Of a stretch of 64,000 nt of DNA, positions 37,361-45,416 are shown in pieces. The notes below the pieces were generated by a model. The model saw nothing but the letters and a program-made list of their open reading frames with translations. It searched no databases and had not been told where the DNA came from. This stretch comes from an uncultured Eubacterium sp. Its GTDB lineage: Bacteria > Bacillota > Clostridia > Lachnospirales > Lachnospiraceae. Positions within the stretch are counted from its first letter, which is position 1; each line of letters opens with the position of its first letter. A program made the translations under genes and the position numbers. The stretch is from positions 1-64,000 of the forward strand of contig CAOKNO010000004.1 of the NCBI GenBank assembly GCA_948470065.1, given 5' to 3'.

Positions 37361-38110
37361 ATGAGTGACAAGGTATTAGCAGTAGCGGCAGGGCACGCCA
37401 TTACAGAGCAGGAATTGAACAAACTGATTGCCAATTACCCGCCGGAGCAGCAGGTTTATATGTCAAGCCCGCAGGCGAAGGATGAAGTATTAGAACAGTT
37501 GATTGCGTTCCATCTGTTCTACCGGATGGCGGTAGAGGAGAAGATTACGGAATCCAAGGAATATTCAGATATGGTGGAAAAATTAAAAGTAGAATTAGCA
37601 AGCCATATGGCGGCTACGAGTGTTGTGGAACATATCCAGGTAGACGAAGCGCAAGAACGTGCTTATTACGGACAGAACCAGGCGCAGTTTACGGAAGAGA
37701 TCAAGGCAAAGGCGAAGCATATCCTGGTAGAATCGGAAGAACTGGCTGTCCAGGTGGCTGGCGAAATTGCAGGAGGGCTTGCGTTTGAAGAAGCGGCAAA
37801 GAAATATTCTACCTGCCCGTCCAAAGATAGAGGAGGGGATCTGGGGTATTTCTCCAAGGGGCAGATGGTGCCGGAATTTGAAAAAGCAGTCTTTGACGGG
37901 GAAATCGGGCCGGTAATCGGGCCTGTGGAGACGCAGTTCGGCCATCATCTGATCTTGGTTGAAGAGAAAAAGGGCGGGGAGGTACGTCCGTTTGGGCAAG
38001 TGCAGGCGCAGATCCACCAGCAATTGATCCAGGAAGCGCAGCAAAAGGTATACCAGGCGAAGGTAAAAGAGCTGGAAGAAACGTATGGTGTGGAACGTAA
38101 GGAAGCGTAA
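37361..38110 (+). CDS. Parvulin-type peptidyl-prolyl isomerase without signal peptide
   Basis: A 249-residue PpiC/SurA-type protein. Residues 1-110 form a SurA-N-like helical chaperone part, and about 115-215 a rotamase domain with KAKHILVESEE, CPSKDRGGDLGYFSKGQMVPEFEKAVF-type parvulin motifs and QFGHHLILV. Unlike PrsA or SurA there is no signal peptide or lipobox, so it should be cytoplasmic. A TTG at 37352 is in frame three codons earlier; ATG 37361 was preferred. Confidence 0.85.
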   Translation: MSDKVLAVAAGHAITEQELNKLIANYPPEQQVYMSSPQAKDEVLEQLIAFHLFYRMAVEEKITESKEYSDMVEKLKVELASHMAATSVVEHIQVDEAQERAYYGQNQAQFTEEIKAKAKHILVESEELAVQVAGEIAGGLAFEEAAKKYSTCPSKDRGGDLGYFSKGQMVPEFEKAVFDGEIGPVIGPVETQFGHHLILVEEKKGGEVRPFGQVQAQIHQQLIQEAQQKVYQAKVKELEETYGVERKEA

Positions 38111-38122
38111 GAGGAGCCGCGT

Positions 38123-39244
38123 ATGAAACAGTCGACAAAGTATTGGAAGATATTGGTGAACTTGCTGGTAGGTCTGTTTACGCTTGTAATCCTGTGTTTT
38201 GTTGTACCGAAAGCGATCCTGTTCTTTATGCCGTTTGTGGTCGGATGGGTGATTTCCTCGATTGCCAATCCGATGGTCCAATTCCTGGAGAAGAAGCTGA
38301 AAATCGTACGCAAGCATGGCTCCATGATGATTATCATCGGGGTATTGGCGGCAGTCGTTGGGCTAGGGTATCTGGGAGTTTCCCGCCTGGTGGAAGAGGC
38401 AGGGAACCTGGTAGATAACCTGCCCCAGATTTATGCCAACCTGCAGGAGGATTTTGAAGAAATCGGAGAGAACCTACAGGTGTTCTACAGCCGTCTTCCC
38501 AAAAACCTTCAAGGGAATATCCAAGAAGCAGTTTCTGATGTTTCCAGCTATGTGGGCGGGCTGTTCCAGGCAGTCGGGGAGCCGACGTTTGAAGCGGCGG
38601 GGAATTTTGCAAAAAATGTGCCAGGGACGCTGATTGCGATGATTATGAGCCTTTTGTCCGCGTATTTCTTTACCGCCCAGCGGATGTCGATTCTAGAAGG
38701 CTTAGAGAAGAACCTTCCATTCCGTTTCTGGAAGCAGGCGTCTGGCGTGCTCCAGGATTTGAAGCATGTGGTAGGAGGTTATTTTAAGGCCCAGTTTAAA
38801 ATTATGGGCGTGGTATATGTGATTCTGGTCATCGGGCTTTTTATCTTACGGGTAGATTATGCGCTTTTGGCAGCTTTGGTGATTGCTTTCCTGGATATGC
38901 TGCCCTTTTTTGGGACCGGAACCGTGCTATGGCCATGGGCAGCGATTAAAATCCTTTCAAACGACTACAAAATGGCGGTAGGGCTGATTATAATTTATGC
39001 AATTACCCAGATTGTGCGCCAGGTGATCCAGCCTAAGATTGTGGGAGATACCATTGGCATGGATCCACTGGCAACCTTAATCTTTATGTATATTGGCTAT
39101 CGGTTCAGCAGTATTGTCGGCATGATTATTGCAGTTCCTGTCGGGATGATTTTAATTAATCTGTACCAAGGCGGGGTGTTTGATAACCAGATACGTTGTA
39201 TCAAGGAATTGGCGCATGATATCAATGAATTTAGGAAATTCTGA
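38123..39244 (+). CDS. AI-2E family transporter (YtvI-like)
   Basis: A 373-residue membrane protein of the AI-2E/UPF0118 family with about eight transmembrane segments, among them VGLFTLVILCFVVPKAILFF and LAALVIAFLDMLPFFGTGTVLWP. The C-terminal LNLYQGGVFD-type block is usual. Members include sporulation protein YtvI and proposed autoinducer exporters; substrate here is unknown. The gene ends by overlapping the convergent flippase gene by 14 bp, with no terminator between. Confidence 0.85.
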   Translation: MKQSTKYWKILVNLLVGLFTLVILCFVVPKAILFFMPFVVGWVISSIANPMVQFLEKKLKIVRKHGSMMIIIGVLAAVVGLGYLGVSRLVEEAGNLVDNLPQIYANLQEDFEEIGENLQVFYSRLPKNLQGNIQEAVSDVSSYVGGLFQAVGEPTFEAAGNFAKNVPGTLIAMIMSLLSAYFFTAQRMSILEGLEKNLPFRFWKQASGVLQDLKHVVGGYFKAQFKIMGVVYVILVIGLFILRVDYALLAALVIAFLDMLPFFGTGTVLWPWAAIKILSNDYKMAVGLIIIYAITQIVRQVIQPKIVGDTIGMDPLATLIFMYIGYRFSSIVGMIIAVPVGMILINLYQGGVFDNQIRCIKELAHDINEFRKF

Positions 39245-40577
39245 TTTCATCGCCTTTTAGCAGCATGAGCAAAGCGCCGCCTGCCATAAAAGCCTGGCTG
39301 GATAGAAGGCCCCAGAGATAGCCTTTCATCCCTGCGGCGGGGATGGCGAAGAGCACAAACCCGATGCGGATGCCAAGGCCGGCTACATTCAGGAAAAAGG
39401 TAGAGGTTGTTTTCCCTAGCCCGTTTAAAATACTGTGCAGCGTCGTGGACATGTATAAAAAGGGGCAGATCCATCCTAGTGTAATAATGAAAGTCCCTGC
39501 CAGCCCATTCCCGAATAAGGTATCGCCCATCCATCTGCCAAACAGCAGGAACAGGAGGGTACATACAAAGCCTAGGGCAAGGCTATAGAAGCAGGTCTTT
39601 TTTACCGCTGTTACAATGTAACGGCGGTCTTTTTTTTCCTGGGCCTCTGCAATGGCAGGGAGCAGCATAACCGAAACAGAGTTGGTAAGCACGGAAGGGA
39701 ATAAGACCATGGGAAGCGCCATCCCGGTCAGGATCCCATAGACGCTTAAGGATTCGGACGTCGTATAGCCGTATTGCCGCAGCTTCCCTGGGATCATTAC
39801 GGCTTCCATGCTTTGGAGGATATTGACTAAGACACGGTTTGCGCTCAATGGCAGCGACATGGAAAAAATCTGGCGGACAGCCAAAAAACGACTGCCATAG
39901 CTTCTCTTTTTCGGAAGGAAGCTGACAGAGAATAATGTGGCTGCAAGTTCTCCGGCTACCATGCCCCAGATGATCAGATGCAAAGATACCGTATGGTATT
40001 TTTCCATGGAAATCTCAAAAAAAAGCCATACGCTGGCAACACGGGCCAATTGTTCGATCAGTTGGGAAACAGATGGGACAAATGTTTTTTTCAGCCCGTA
40101 GAAATAGCCGTTGATGCAAGAATGGATGGAACCAAACGGTATGGTAAAGGCCAGGACCTTAAGGAGCGGCGCGCACCTAGGCTCTTCTAAAAAATAGAAG
40201 GCGGCTGGTTCTGAAAACTGGTACAAGAATATGGCGCACAGGACAGATAGGGAGAGGGACAAAAAAAGCCCTGCCGCCAGATAGCAGCTTTCGTTGCATG
40301 GCGCTTTCCGGTTCAGCTTTGCCGCCGGGCTGCGGCTGGCAATGGCGGCCTGGGCGACGAAACGGGAAACGGCAGTTTGGATGGCGGAAGAGGTCAAAGA
40401 GATCGTCAGGATATGGATGGGGATGGTAAGCTGGTAAATCCCCATTCCTTCGGCACCAATTGACTGTGAGAGGAATATCCTAAAGAAAAAGCCGATCACC
40501 CGGGAAAGCAGGCCGGCCAGGGTCAGAAGCAGCGTCCCGGCGACCAGCGGATGGCTGCGTAAGGATTGAAATTTCAT
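39231..40577 (-). CDS. SpoVB-like MOP-superfamily lipid flippase
   Basis: A 448-residue polytopic protein with about 12-14 hydrophobic segments, of the polysaccharide-transport/SpoVB branch of the MOP superfamily. The N-terminal block GLLSRVIGFFFRIFLSQSIGAEGMG is the family signature (catalogued in part). SpoVB acts in spore cortex or cell-wall precursor export, and presence beside spo0A-bearing DNA fits a sporulation role, but other paralogues do similar work in vegetative cells. GGAGG precedes ATG 40577; an upstream in-frame Met adds 19 residues. Confidence 0.84.
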   Translation of the reverse strand: MKFQSLRSHPLVAGTLLLTLAGLLSRVIGFFFRIFLSQSIGAEGMGIYQLTIPIHILTISLTSSAIQTAVSRFVAQAAIASRSPAAKLNRKAPCNESCYLAAGLFLSLSLSVLCAIFLYQFSEPAAFYFLEEPRCAPLLKVLAFTIPFGSIHSCINGYFYGLKKTFVPSVSQLIEQLARVASVWLFFEISMEKYHTVSLHLIIWGMVAGELAATLFSVSFLPKKRSYGSRFLAVRQIFSMSLPLSANRVLVNILQSMEAVMIPGKLRQYGYTTSESLSVYGILTGMALPMVLFPSVLTNSVSVMLLPAIAEAQEKKDRRYIVTAVKKTCFYSLALGFVCTLLFLLFGRWMGDTLFGNGLAGTFIITLGWICPFLYMSTTLHSILNGLGKTTSTFFLNVAGLGIRIGFVLFAIPAAGMKGYLWGLLSSQAFMAGGALLMLLKGDEIRIS

Positions 40578-40657
40578 AAAGCCTCCATGGCGCAAGGTAA
40601 GATTCTTTCTAGTGTATGAGAAGGGAAATGGCAAAATGCATGAATAGAAAAATAACC

Positions 40658-40723
40658 TTGACAGCAGAATAAAAACATGGTACTATGCGCTTGTGTTAAA
40701 TCCAGACAAAAATACTCTGGATT
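40658..40723 (+). promoter_or_regulatory. iscR promoter with inverted-repeat operator
   Basis: TTGACA (40658-40663), 17 bp, TACTAT (40681-40686). Directly downstream, AATCCAGA (40699-40706) and TCTGGATT (40716-40723) form a perfect 8-bp inverted repeat with a 9-bp spacer, well placed for IscR to repress its own operon. Confidence 0.7.
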
Positions 40724-40748
40724 CGGAAGACGGCAAAGAGGTGATAGG

Positions 40749-41198
40749 TTGAAATTATCTACAAAAGGAAGATACGGCTTGCGGGCGTTTATCGACTTGG
40801 CGGTAACTGGGAACGGCCAGCCTGTTTCCCTGGCCAGCATTGCGCAGCGTCAGGAGATTTCCATTAGCTATCTGGAGAAGCTGATGGCGAAGCTCAAAAA
40901 AGCTGGGCTTGTAGAAAGCGTCCGTGGTGTAAACGGCGGTTATACCATAGCGAAGCCTGTAGAAGAGATTTCGGTAGGAGACGTGCTGCGGGCATTGGAA
41001 GGGGAATTGATCCCAGTGGAATGCGCGGGGATTGATGAAAGCCATACGTCTTACTGCAGCGGCTCTTCCCAATGTGTCAGTAAGATTGTCTGGAAGCGGA
41101 TCAACGACAGCATCAACGATACGGTAGACAGCATTAAGATTGGGGAATTGGTAGCAGAGGGCAGAGGGGTGGCTCTCTCTGGATCTGGCAATAAATAG
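40749..41198 (+). CDS. iscR: Rrf2-family regulator of Fe-S cluster assembly
   Basis: A 149-residue winged-helix repressor. The N terminus KLSTKGRYGLRAFIDLA and YLEKLMAKLKKAGLVESVRGVNGGY are typical of Rrf2. Cluster ligand candidates are Cys92, Cys103 and Cys109. The start is TTG 40749 behind AGAGGTGATAGG; the frame is open earlier but upstream residues fall in the promoter. It heads the isc operon and is expected to sense Fe-S status. Confidence 0.92.
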   Translation: MKLSTKGRYGLRAFIDLAVTGNGQPVSLASIAQRQEISISYLEKLMAKLKKAGLVESVRGVNGGYTIAKPVEEISVGDVLRALEGELIPVECAGIDESHTSYCSGSSQCVSKIVWKRINDSINDTVDSIKIGELVAEGRGVALSGSGNK

Positions 41199-41221
41199 CT
41201 TACAGGAGGGAATGTAGTAAA

Positions 41222-42406
41222 ATGGGAAAAATGATATATTTGGACAATGCGGCGACGACAAAGACGGCGCCGGAAGTCGTAGAAGCGATGCTTCCTTATT
41301 TCTCGCAGTACTATGGGAATGCATCCAGCGTCTATGAGTTTGGGAACGCCAGCAAAGAAGCGATTTCACATGCCCGGGAAGTGATTGCTGAATCAATTGG
41401 CGCAAAGGAAAATGAGATTTACTTTACAGCGGGGGGCAGCGAGTCGGATAACTGGGCGATCAAAGCGGCTGCAGAAGCATATAAGGACAAAGGGAACCAT
41501 ATCATAACCAGCAAGATCGAGCATCACGCCGTGCTCCATACCTGCCAGTGGCTGGAACGGCAGGGGTTCGAGGTGACATACTTAGATGTGGATGAATTTG
41601 GCGTGGTTAAGCTGGACGAATTGAAAAAAGCAATCCGGCCGACGACAATACTAATTACGGTTATGTTTGCAAATAATGAGATTGGGACGATAGAGCCTGT
41701 GGCGCAGATTGGGCGGATTGCAAAGGAGCATGGGATCTTGTTCCATACGGATGCAGTCCAGGCCTTTGGCCAGATCCCGATCTATGTGGATGAAATGGAT
41801 ATTGACATGATGAGCGCAAGCGGGCATAAGCTGAATGGCCCCAAAGGGATTGGGTTCCTCTATATCCGTAAGGGCGTAAAGATCCGTTCCTTCCTCCATG
41901 GCGGCGCCCAGGAGAGGAAGCGCAGGGCAGGCACGGAAAATGTCCCAGGGATTGTAGGGCTTGGGAAAGCGGTAGAGCTTGCCATGGCAAGCATGGAGAT
42001 GCGTACGCGGCGGGAGAGGGAACTGCGTGATTATTTGATTGGCAGGATCCTAAAGGAAGTGCCCTTTGCCAGGGTGAATGGCGACAGGACAAACCGCCTG
42101 CCAAACAATGTCAATATCTGTTTCCAGTTTGTGGAAGGGGAATCCCTGCTGATTATGCTGGATATGGAGGGCATCTGCGCTTCGTCTGGTTCCGCATGCA
42201 CATCTGGCTCTTTGGATCCGTCGCATGTGCTGCTTGCCATCGGCCTTCCACATGAGATTGCCCATGGCTCTTTGCGCCTGACGCTCGGGGCGGATACGAC
42301 AAAGGAGGATATTGACGATACGATCCTTGCGGTGAAGAAAATCGTGGCGCAGCTTCGTGAGATGTCGCCGCTGTATGAAGATTACATGAAAAAGAACAAT
42401 GCATAA
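41222..42406 (+). CDS. iscS: Cysteine desulfurase
   Basis: A 394-residue class V PLP enzyme that extracts sulfur from cysteine for Fe-S clusters and tRNA thiolation. The PLP lysine is Lys203 (SASGHKLNGPKG), the persulfide Cys is Cys326 (SSGSACTSGS), and the N-terminal MIYLDNAATT motif is intact. It follows iscR by 23 bp. Placement before iscU and mnmA suggests it supplies both clusters and 2-thiouridine. Confidence 0.95.
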   Translation: MGKMIYLDNAATTKTAPEVVEAMLPYFSQYYGNASSVYEFGNASKEAISHAREVIAESIGAKENEIYFTAGGSESDNWAIKAAAEAYKDKGNHIITSKIEHHAVLHTCQWLERQGFEVTYLDVDEFGVVKLDELKKAIRPTTILITVMFANNEIGTIEPVAQIGRIAKEHGILFHTDAVQAFGQIPIYVDEMDIDMMSASGHKLNGPKGIGFLYIRKGVKIRSFLHGGAQERKRRAGTENVPGIVGLGKAVELAMASMEMRTRRERELRDYLIGRILKEVPFARVNGDRTNRLPNNVNICFQFVEGESLLIMLDMEGICASSGSACTSGSLDPSHVLLAIGLPHEIAHGSLRLTLGADTTKEDIDDTILAVKKIVAQLREMSPLYEDYMKKNNA

Positions 42407-42422
42407 AGGAATGGTGGGAACG

Positions 42423-42860
42423 ATGTATAGTGAAAAAGTGATGGATCATTTTAAGAATCCAAGGAACGTAGGGGAAATAGAAGATGCAAGCGGCGTAGGG
42501 ACAGTGGGGAATGCAAAATGCGGCGATATCATGCGGATTTTTCTAGATATTGACGACGAGGGCGTGATCCAGGATGTGAAATTTAAGACATTTGGCTGCG
42601 GCGCGGCCGTGGCGACCAGTTCTATGGCGACCGAGCTAGTAAAAGGGAAGACCATCCAGGAAGCGCTTAAAGTTACGAATAAGGCGGTTATGGAAGCTTT
42701 GGATGGGCTTCCGCCTGTCAAGGTACACTGTTCTTTGCTGGCGGAAGAGGCAATCCATGCAGCGCTTTGGGATTATGCAGAGAAAAACGGCATTACCATC
42801 GAGGGCTTGGAAAAACCGAAAAACGACATCAGTGAGGAAGAAGAGGAAGAAGAATATTAA
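42423..42860 (+). CDS. iscU: Fe-S cluster assembly scaffold IscU/NifU
   Basis: A 145-residue scaffold with cluster ligands Cys33 (NAKCGD), Cys59 (FGCGAA) and Cys103 (VHCSLL). MYSEKVMDHFKNPRNVG is the family opening. An acidic tail of repeated Glu closes the protein. The open frame begins at 42399 inside iscS; ATG 42423 was chosen by family N terminus and GGTGGG upstream. Confidence 0.95.
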   Translation: MYSEKVMDHFKNPRNVGEIEDASGVGTVGNAKCGDIMRIFLDIDDEGVIQDVKFKTFGCGAAVATSSMATELVKGKTIQEALKVTNKAVMEALDGLPPVKVHCSLLAEEAIHAALWDYAEKNGITIEGLEKPKNDISEEEEEEEY

Positions 42861-42872
42861 TAAGGGTGGGTT

Positions 42873-43949
42873 ATGAAAAGAGAAAGAGTCGTCGTAGGGA
42901 TGTCGGGAGGCGTAGATTCCTCTGTGGCAGCGTGGATTCTAAAAGAACAGGGCTATGAGGTGATCGGCGTTACCATGCAGGTCTGGCAGGAAGAAGACGC
43001 ACAAGCACAAGAGGAGAACGGAGGATGCTGCGGCCTTTCGGCAGTTGAGGATGCAAGGCGTGTTGCGGCAATGCTGGATATCCCATATTATGTCATGAAT
43101 TTTAAGTCTGAATTTAAGGAACATGTCATAGATTATTTTGTGGACGAATACCTGAGAGGGCGTACGCCAAACCCATGCATTGCCTGTAACCGGTACGTAA
43201 AATGGGAATCGTTGTTAAAGCGCAGCATGGACATTGGGGCGGATTATATTGCTACCGGGCATTATGCCAGGATTGCCAGGCTCCCAAACGGAAGGTACGC
43301 GATAAAAAACTCTGCTTCTTCAGCAAAAGACCAGACGTATGCCCTCTATAGCCTGACCCAGAGCCAGCTATCCCATACGCTGATGCCGGTAGGGGATTAT
43401 ACCAAAGAGGAAATCCGTAAGATTGCGGCGAAGCTGGGGCTCCGTACGGCGGATAAGCCGGACAGCCAGGAAATCTGTTTTATCCCTGACCATGACTATG
43501 CAAGGTTTATAGAACAGGAGGCCGGGCAGGTAAAAGGCCCAGGCAACTTCGTAACGGCAGATGGGCGCGTATTGGGGCGGCACAAAGGGATTACCCATTA
43601 CACCATTGGCCAGCGCAAAGGGCTTGGGATTGTCATGGGCGTGCCAGTGTTTGTCACTAAAATATGCCCCCAAAGCAATGAAGTGGTACTAGGGAGCAAT
43701 GAAGAGGTCTATGGGGATACGCTGTATGCGGACAAGCTTAACTATATGTCGATCCCTGGCTTAGAAGAGGAACTGCAGGTGACGGCGAAGATCCGTTACA
43801 GCCACAAAGGGGCGCCCTGCACGATCGCAAACGCGGGGGATGGGAAAGTGATCTGCAAGTTCCAAGAACCAGTGCGCGCCATAACGCCAGGGCAGGCGGT
43901 GGTGTTTTATCATGGAGATACCGTAGTCGGAGGAGGGACAATTCTGTAA
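42873..43949 (+). CDS. mnmA: tRNA-specific 2-thiouridylase
   Basis: A 358-residue enzyme that thiolates U34 of tRNA-Lys, Glu and Gln. The PP-loop is GMSGGVDSSVAA (residues about 9-20), the catalytic Cys pair is in NPCIACNRYVKW and SQEICFIPDHDY, and GHYARIARLPNGRYAIKN is the linker. It follows iscU by 12 bp, tying sulfur delivery from IscS to tRNA thiolation in one operon. Confidence 0.95.
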   Translation: MKRERVVVGMSGGVDSSVAAWILKEQGYEVIGVTMQVWQEEDAQAQEENGGCCGLSAVEDARRVAAMLDIPYYVMNFKSEFKEHVIDYFVDEYLRGRTPNPCIACNRYVKWESLLKRSMDIGADYIATGHYARIARLPNGRYAIKNSASSAKDQTYALYSLTQSQLSHTLMPVGDYTKEEIRKIAAKLGLRTADKPDSQEICFIPDHDYARFIEQEAGQVKGPGNFVTADGRVLGRHKGITHYTIGQRKGLGIVMGVPVFVTKICPQSNEVVLGSNEEVYGDTLYADKLNYMSIPGLEEELQVTAKIRYSHKGAPCTIANAGDGKVICKFQEPVRAITPGQAVVFYHGDTVVGGGTIL

Positions 43950-43955
43950 AACTGC

Positions 43956-43984
43956 TTGTAACTGGATTTTGTGTGGTATATAAT
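43956..43984 (+). promoter_or_regulatory. Sigma-A promoter between mnmA and ackA
   Basis: TTGTAA (43956-43961), 17 bp, TATAAT (43979-43984). It drives the structured leader or small RNA that follows and may also serve ackA. Confidence 0.72.
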
Positions 43985-43990
43985 AGGGTG

Positions 43991-44093
43991 TACAGGTGAA
44001 AGGGGCAAGGAACGGCGTAACAGGGATCAATTTTGGTAGGATTGTTTTGTGGAAAGCCCTGCTTGCCCTTCACCCTTTGTTTTTTATTTATTT
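43991..44093 (+). ncRNA. Candidate structured small RNA or ackA leader
   Basis: From the predicted start near 43991, GGTGAA (43995-44000) plus GGGCAAG (44003-44009) pair with CTTGCCC plus TTCACC (44062-44074). CAGGG (44021-44025) pairs with CCCTG (44057-44061), stacking on the first stem and leaving an 11-nt one-sided bulge (44010-44020). A U-rich tract, CTTTGTTTTTTATTTATTT, follows at 44075-44093. The unit could be a short terminated RNA or a conditional terminator ahead of ackA. I do not recognise a known riboswitch class. Confidence 0.5.
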
Positions 44094-44129
44094 CAATACA
44101 TTGCATAACGTGAAGGAAGGAGAAAGGAA

Positions 44130-45326
44130 ATGAACATATTAGTTGTAAATTGCGGGAGTTCTTCTTTGAAGTATCAAGTAATCAATTCAGATACAGAAGC
44201 AGTACTGGCAAAGGGGTTATGTGAAAGGATTGGGCTGGACGGCCGCCTGGTGTACCAGAAGGCAGGCGGTGAGAAGGAAATTACAGATGCAGATATGCCT
44301 TCCCATAAACAGGCCATCCAGATGGTCTTGGATGCATTGGTAAACCCGTCTACCGGAGTGTTAAAAAGCTTAGAAGAGATTGGCGCGGTAGGGCACAGGA
44401 TTGTGCACGGCGGCGAGAAGTTTGCAGCTTCCACGGTACTGGATGAAGAAGTGCTGTCCGTCATTGAGGAATGCAGCGATTTAGCGCCTTTACACAACCC
44501 GGCGAATTTAATCGGCGTCCGCGCCTGCCAGGAGCTTATGCCAAACGTGCCGATGGTAGGCGTATTTGATACGGCGTTCCACCAGACCATGCCAGAGAAG
44601 GCATACCTCTATGGGATTGACTATGATTATTATGAAAAATATAAGGTGCGCAGGTATGGGTTCCATGGGACTTCCCACAGCTATGTATCAAAGCGTGCGG
44701 CAGAACTTGTGGGCAAGCCTTACGAATCGCTGAAAACGATTGTATGCCATCTTGGGAACGGCGCGTCCATCTGCGCTGTCAAACATGGCAAGTCTATTGA
44801 CACCTCTATGGGGCTTACGCCGTTAGAAGGCCTGATTATGGGGACGCGCTCTGGCGATATCGATCCAGGGGCTATGGAATACCTCGCCAAAAAGGAAGAC
44901 ATGGATCTTGCAGGAATAATGGAGATATTAAATAAGAAATCCGGCGTCCAGGGCTTATCCCATATTTCCAGTGATTTCCGTGATTTGGAAGCGGCGGCGG
45001 AAAAAGAAGAGCATGCCGGGATCCGTGCCTTGGAAACCTTTGCTTACCGCGCAGCAAAGTACGTAGGCGCATATACGGCAGCGATGAACGGCGTAGACGT
45101 TATCTGTTTTACGGCAGGCGTAGGGGAGAACGGGCCAAATACCAGGAAAGGGATCTGTGATTACCTGGGATATCTCGGCGTGGAACTTGACGAGGAAGCC
45201 AACCAGGTCCATGGCGAAGAAAAAGTGATTTCCACACCTGCTTCCAAAGTGACCGTCCTGTGCCTTCCTACAAATGAAGAACTGGCAATCGCACGTGAAA
45301 CCGTAGCATTGGTAAATGGCAGGTAA
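44130..45326 (+). CDS. ackA: Acetate kinase
   Basis: A 398-residue enzyme making ATP and acetate from acetyl phosphate. N-terminal VVNCGSSSLKYQV, GVFDTAFHQTMPE, the GFHGTSHSYVS motif and the C-terminal FTAGVGENGPNTR block are all intact. GGAAGGAGAAAGG precedes the start. Phosphotransacetylase, which often lies upstream, is not in view; mnmA occupies that place. Confidence 0.96.
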   Translation: MNILVVNCGSSSLKYQVINSDTEAVLAKGLCERIGLDGRLVYQKAGGEKEITDADMPSHKQAIQMVLDALVNPSTGVLKSLEEIGAVGHRIVHGGEKFAASTVLDEEVLSVIEECSDLAPLHNPANLIGVRACQELMPNVPMVGVFDTAFHQTMPEKAYLYGIDYDYYEKYKVRRYGFHGTSHSYVSKRAAELVGKPYESLKTIVCHLGNGASICAVKHGKSIDTSMGLTPLEGLIMGTRSGDIDPGAMEYLAKKEDMDLAGIMEILNKKSGVQGLSHISSDFRDLEAAAEKEEHAGIRALETFAYRAAKYVGAYTAAMNGVDVICFTAGVGENGPNTRKGICDYLGYLGVELDEEANQVHGEEKVISTPASKVTVLCLPTNEELAIARETVALVNGR

Positions 45327-45344
45327 AGCCAGGATCCTAGGCAT

Positions 45345-45397
45345 GCTGCCGCGCGCTTCATGCAGCGCACAAGGTGTGCTGTATAAAGCGCGGCAGC
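45345..45397 (+). other. Strong compound hairpin after ackA
   Basis: GCTGCCGCGCGCTT (45345-45358) pairs with AAGCGCGGCAGC (45386-45397) with a 2-nt bulge. An inner stem pairs CAGCGCAC (45363-45370) with GTGCTG (45376-45381). No T-run follows; an AAAGGAG site for the next gene follows instead. It may be a processing or stabilising hairpin. Confidence 0.6.
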
Positions 45398-45416
45398 CAG
45401 TGGAAAGGAGCCGCAC

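Noticed and set aside
43991..44093. Known riboswitch or housekeeping RNA (SRP, 6S, preQ1, purine)
   Set aside because: None of the conserved cores I know is present; only a promoter, stacked stems and U-tract can be supported.
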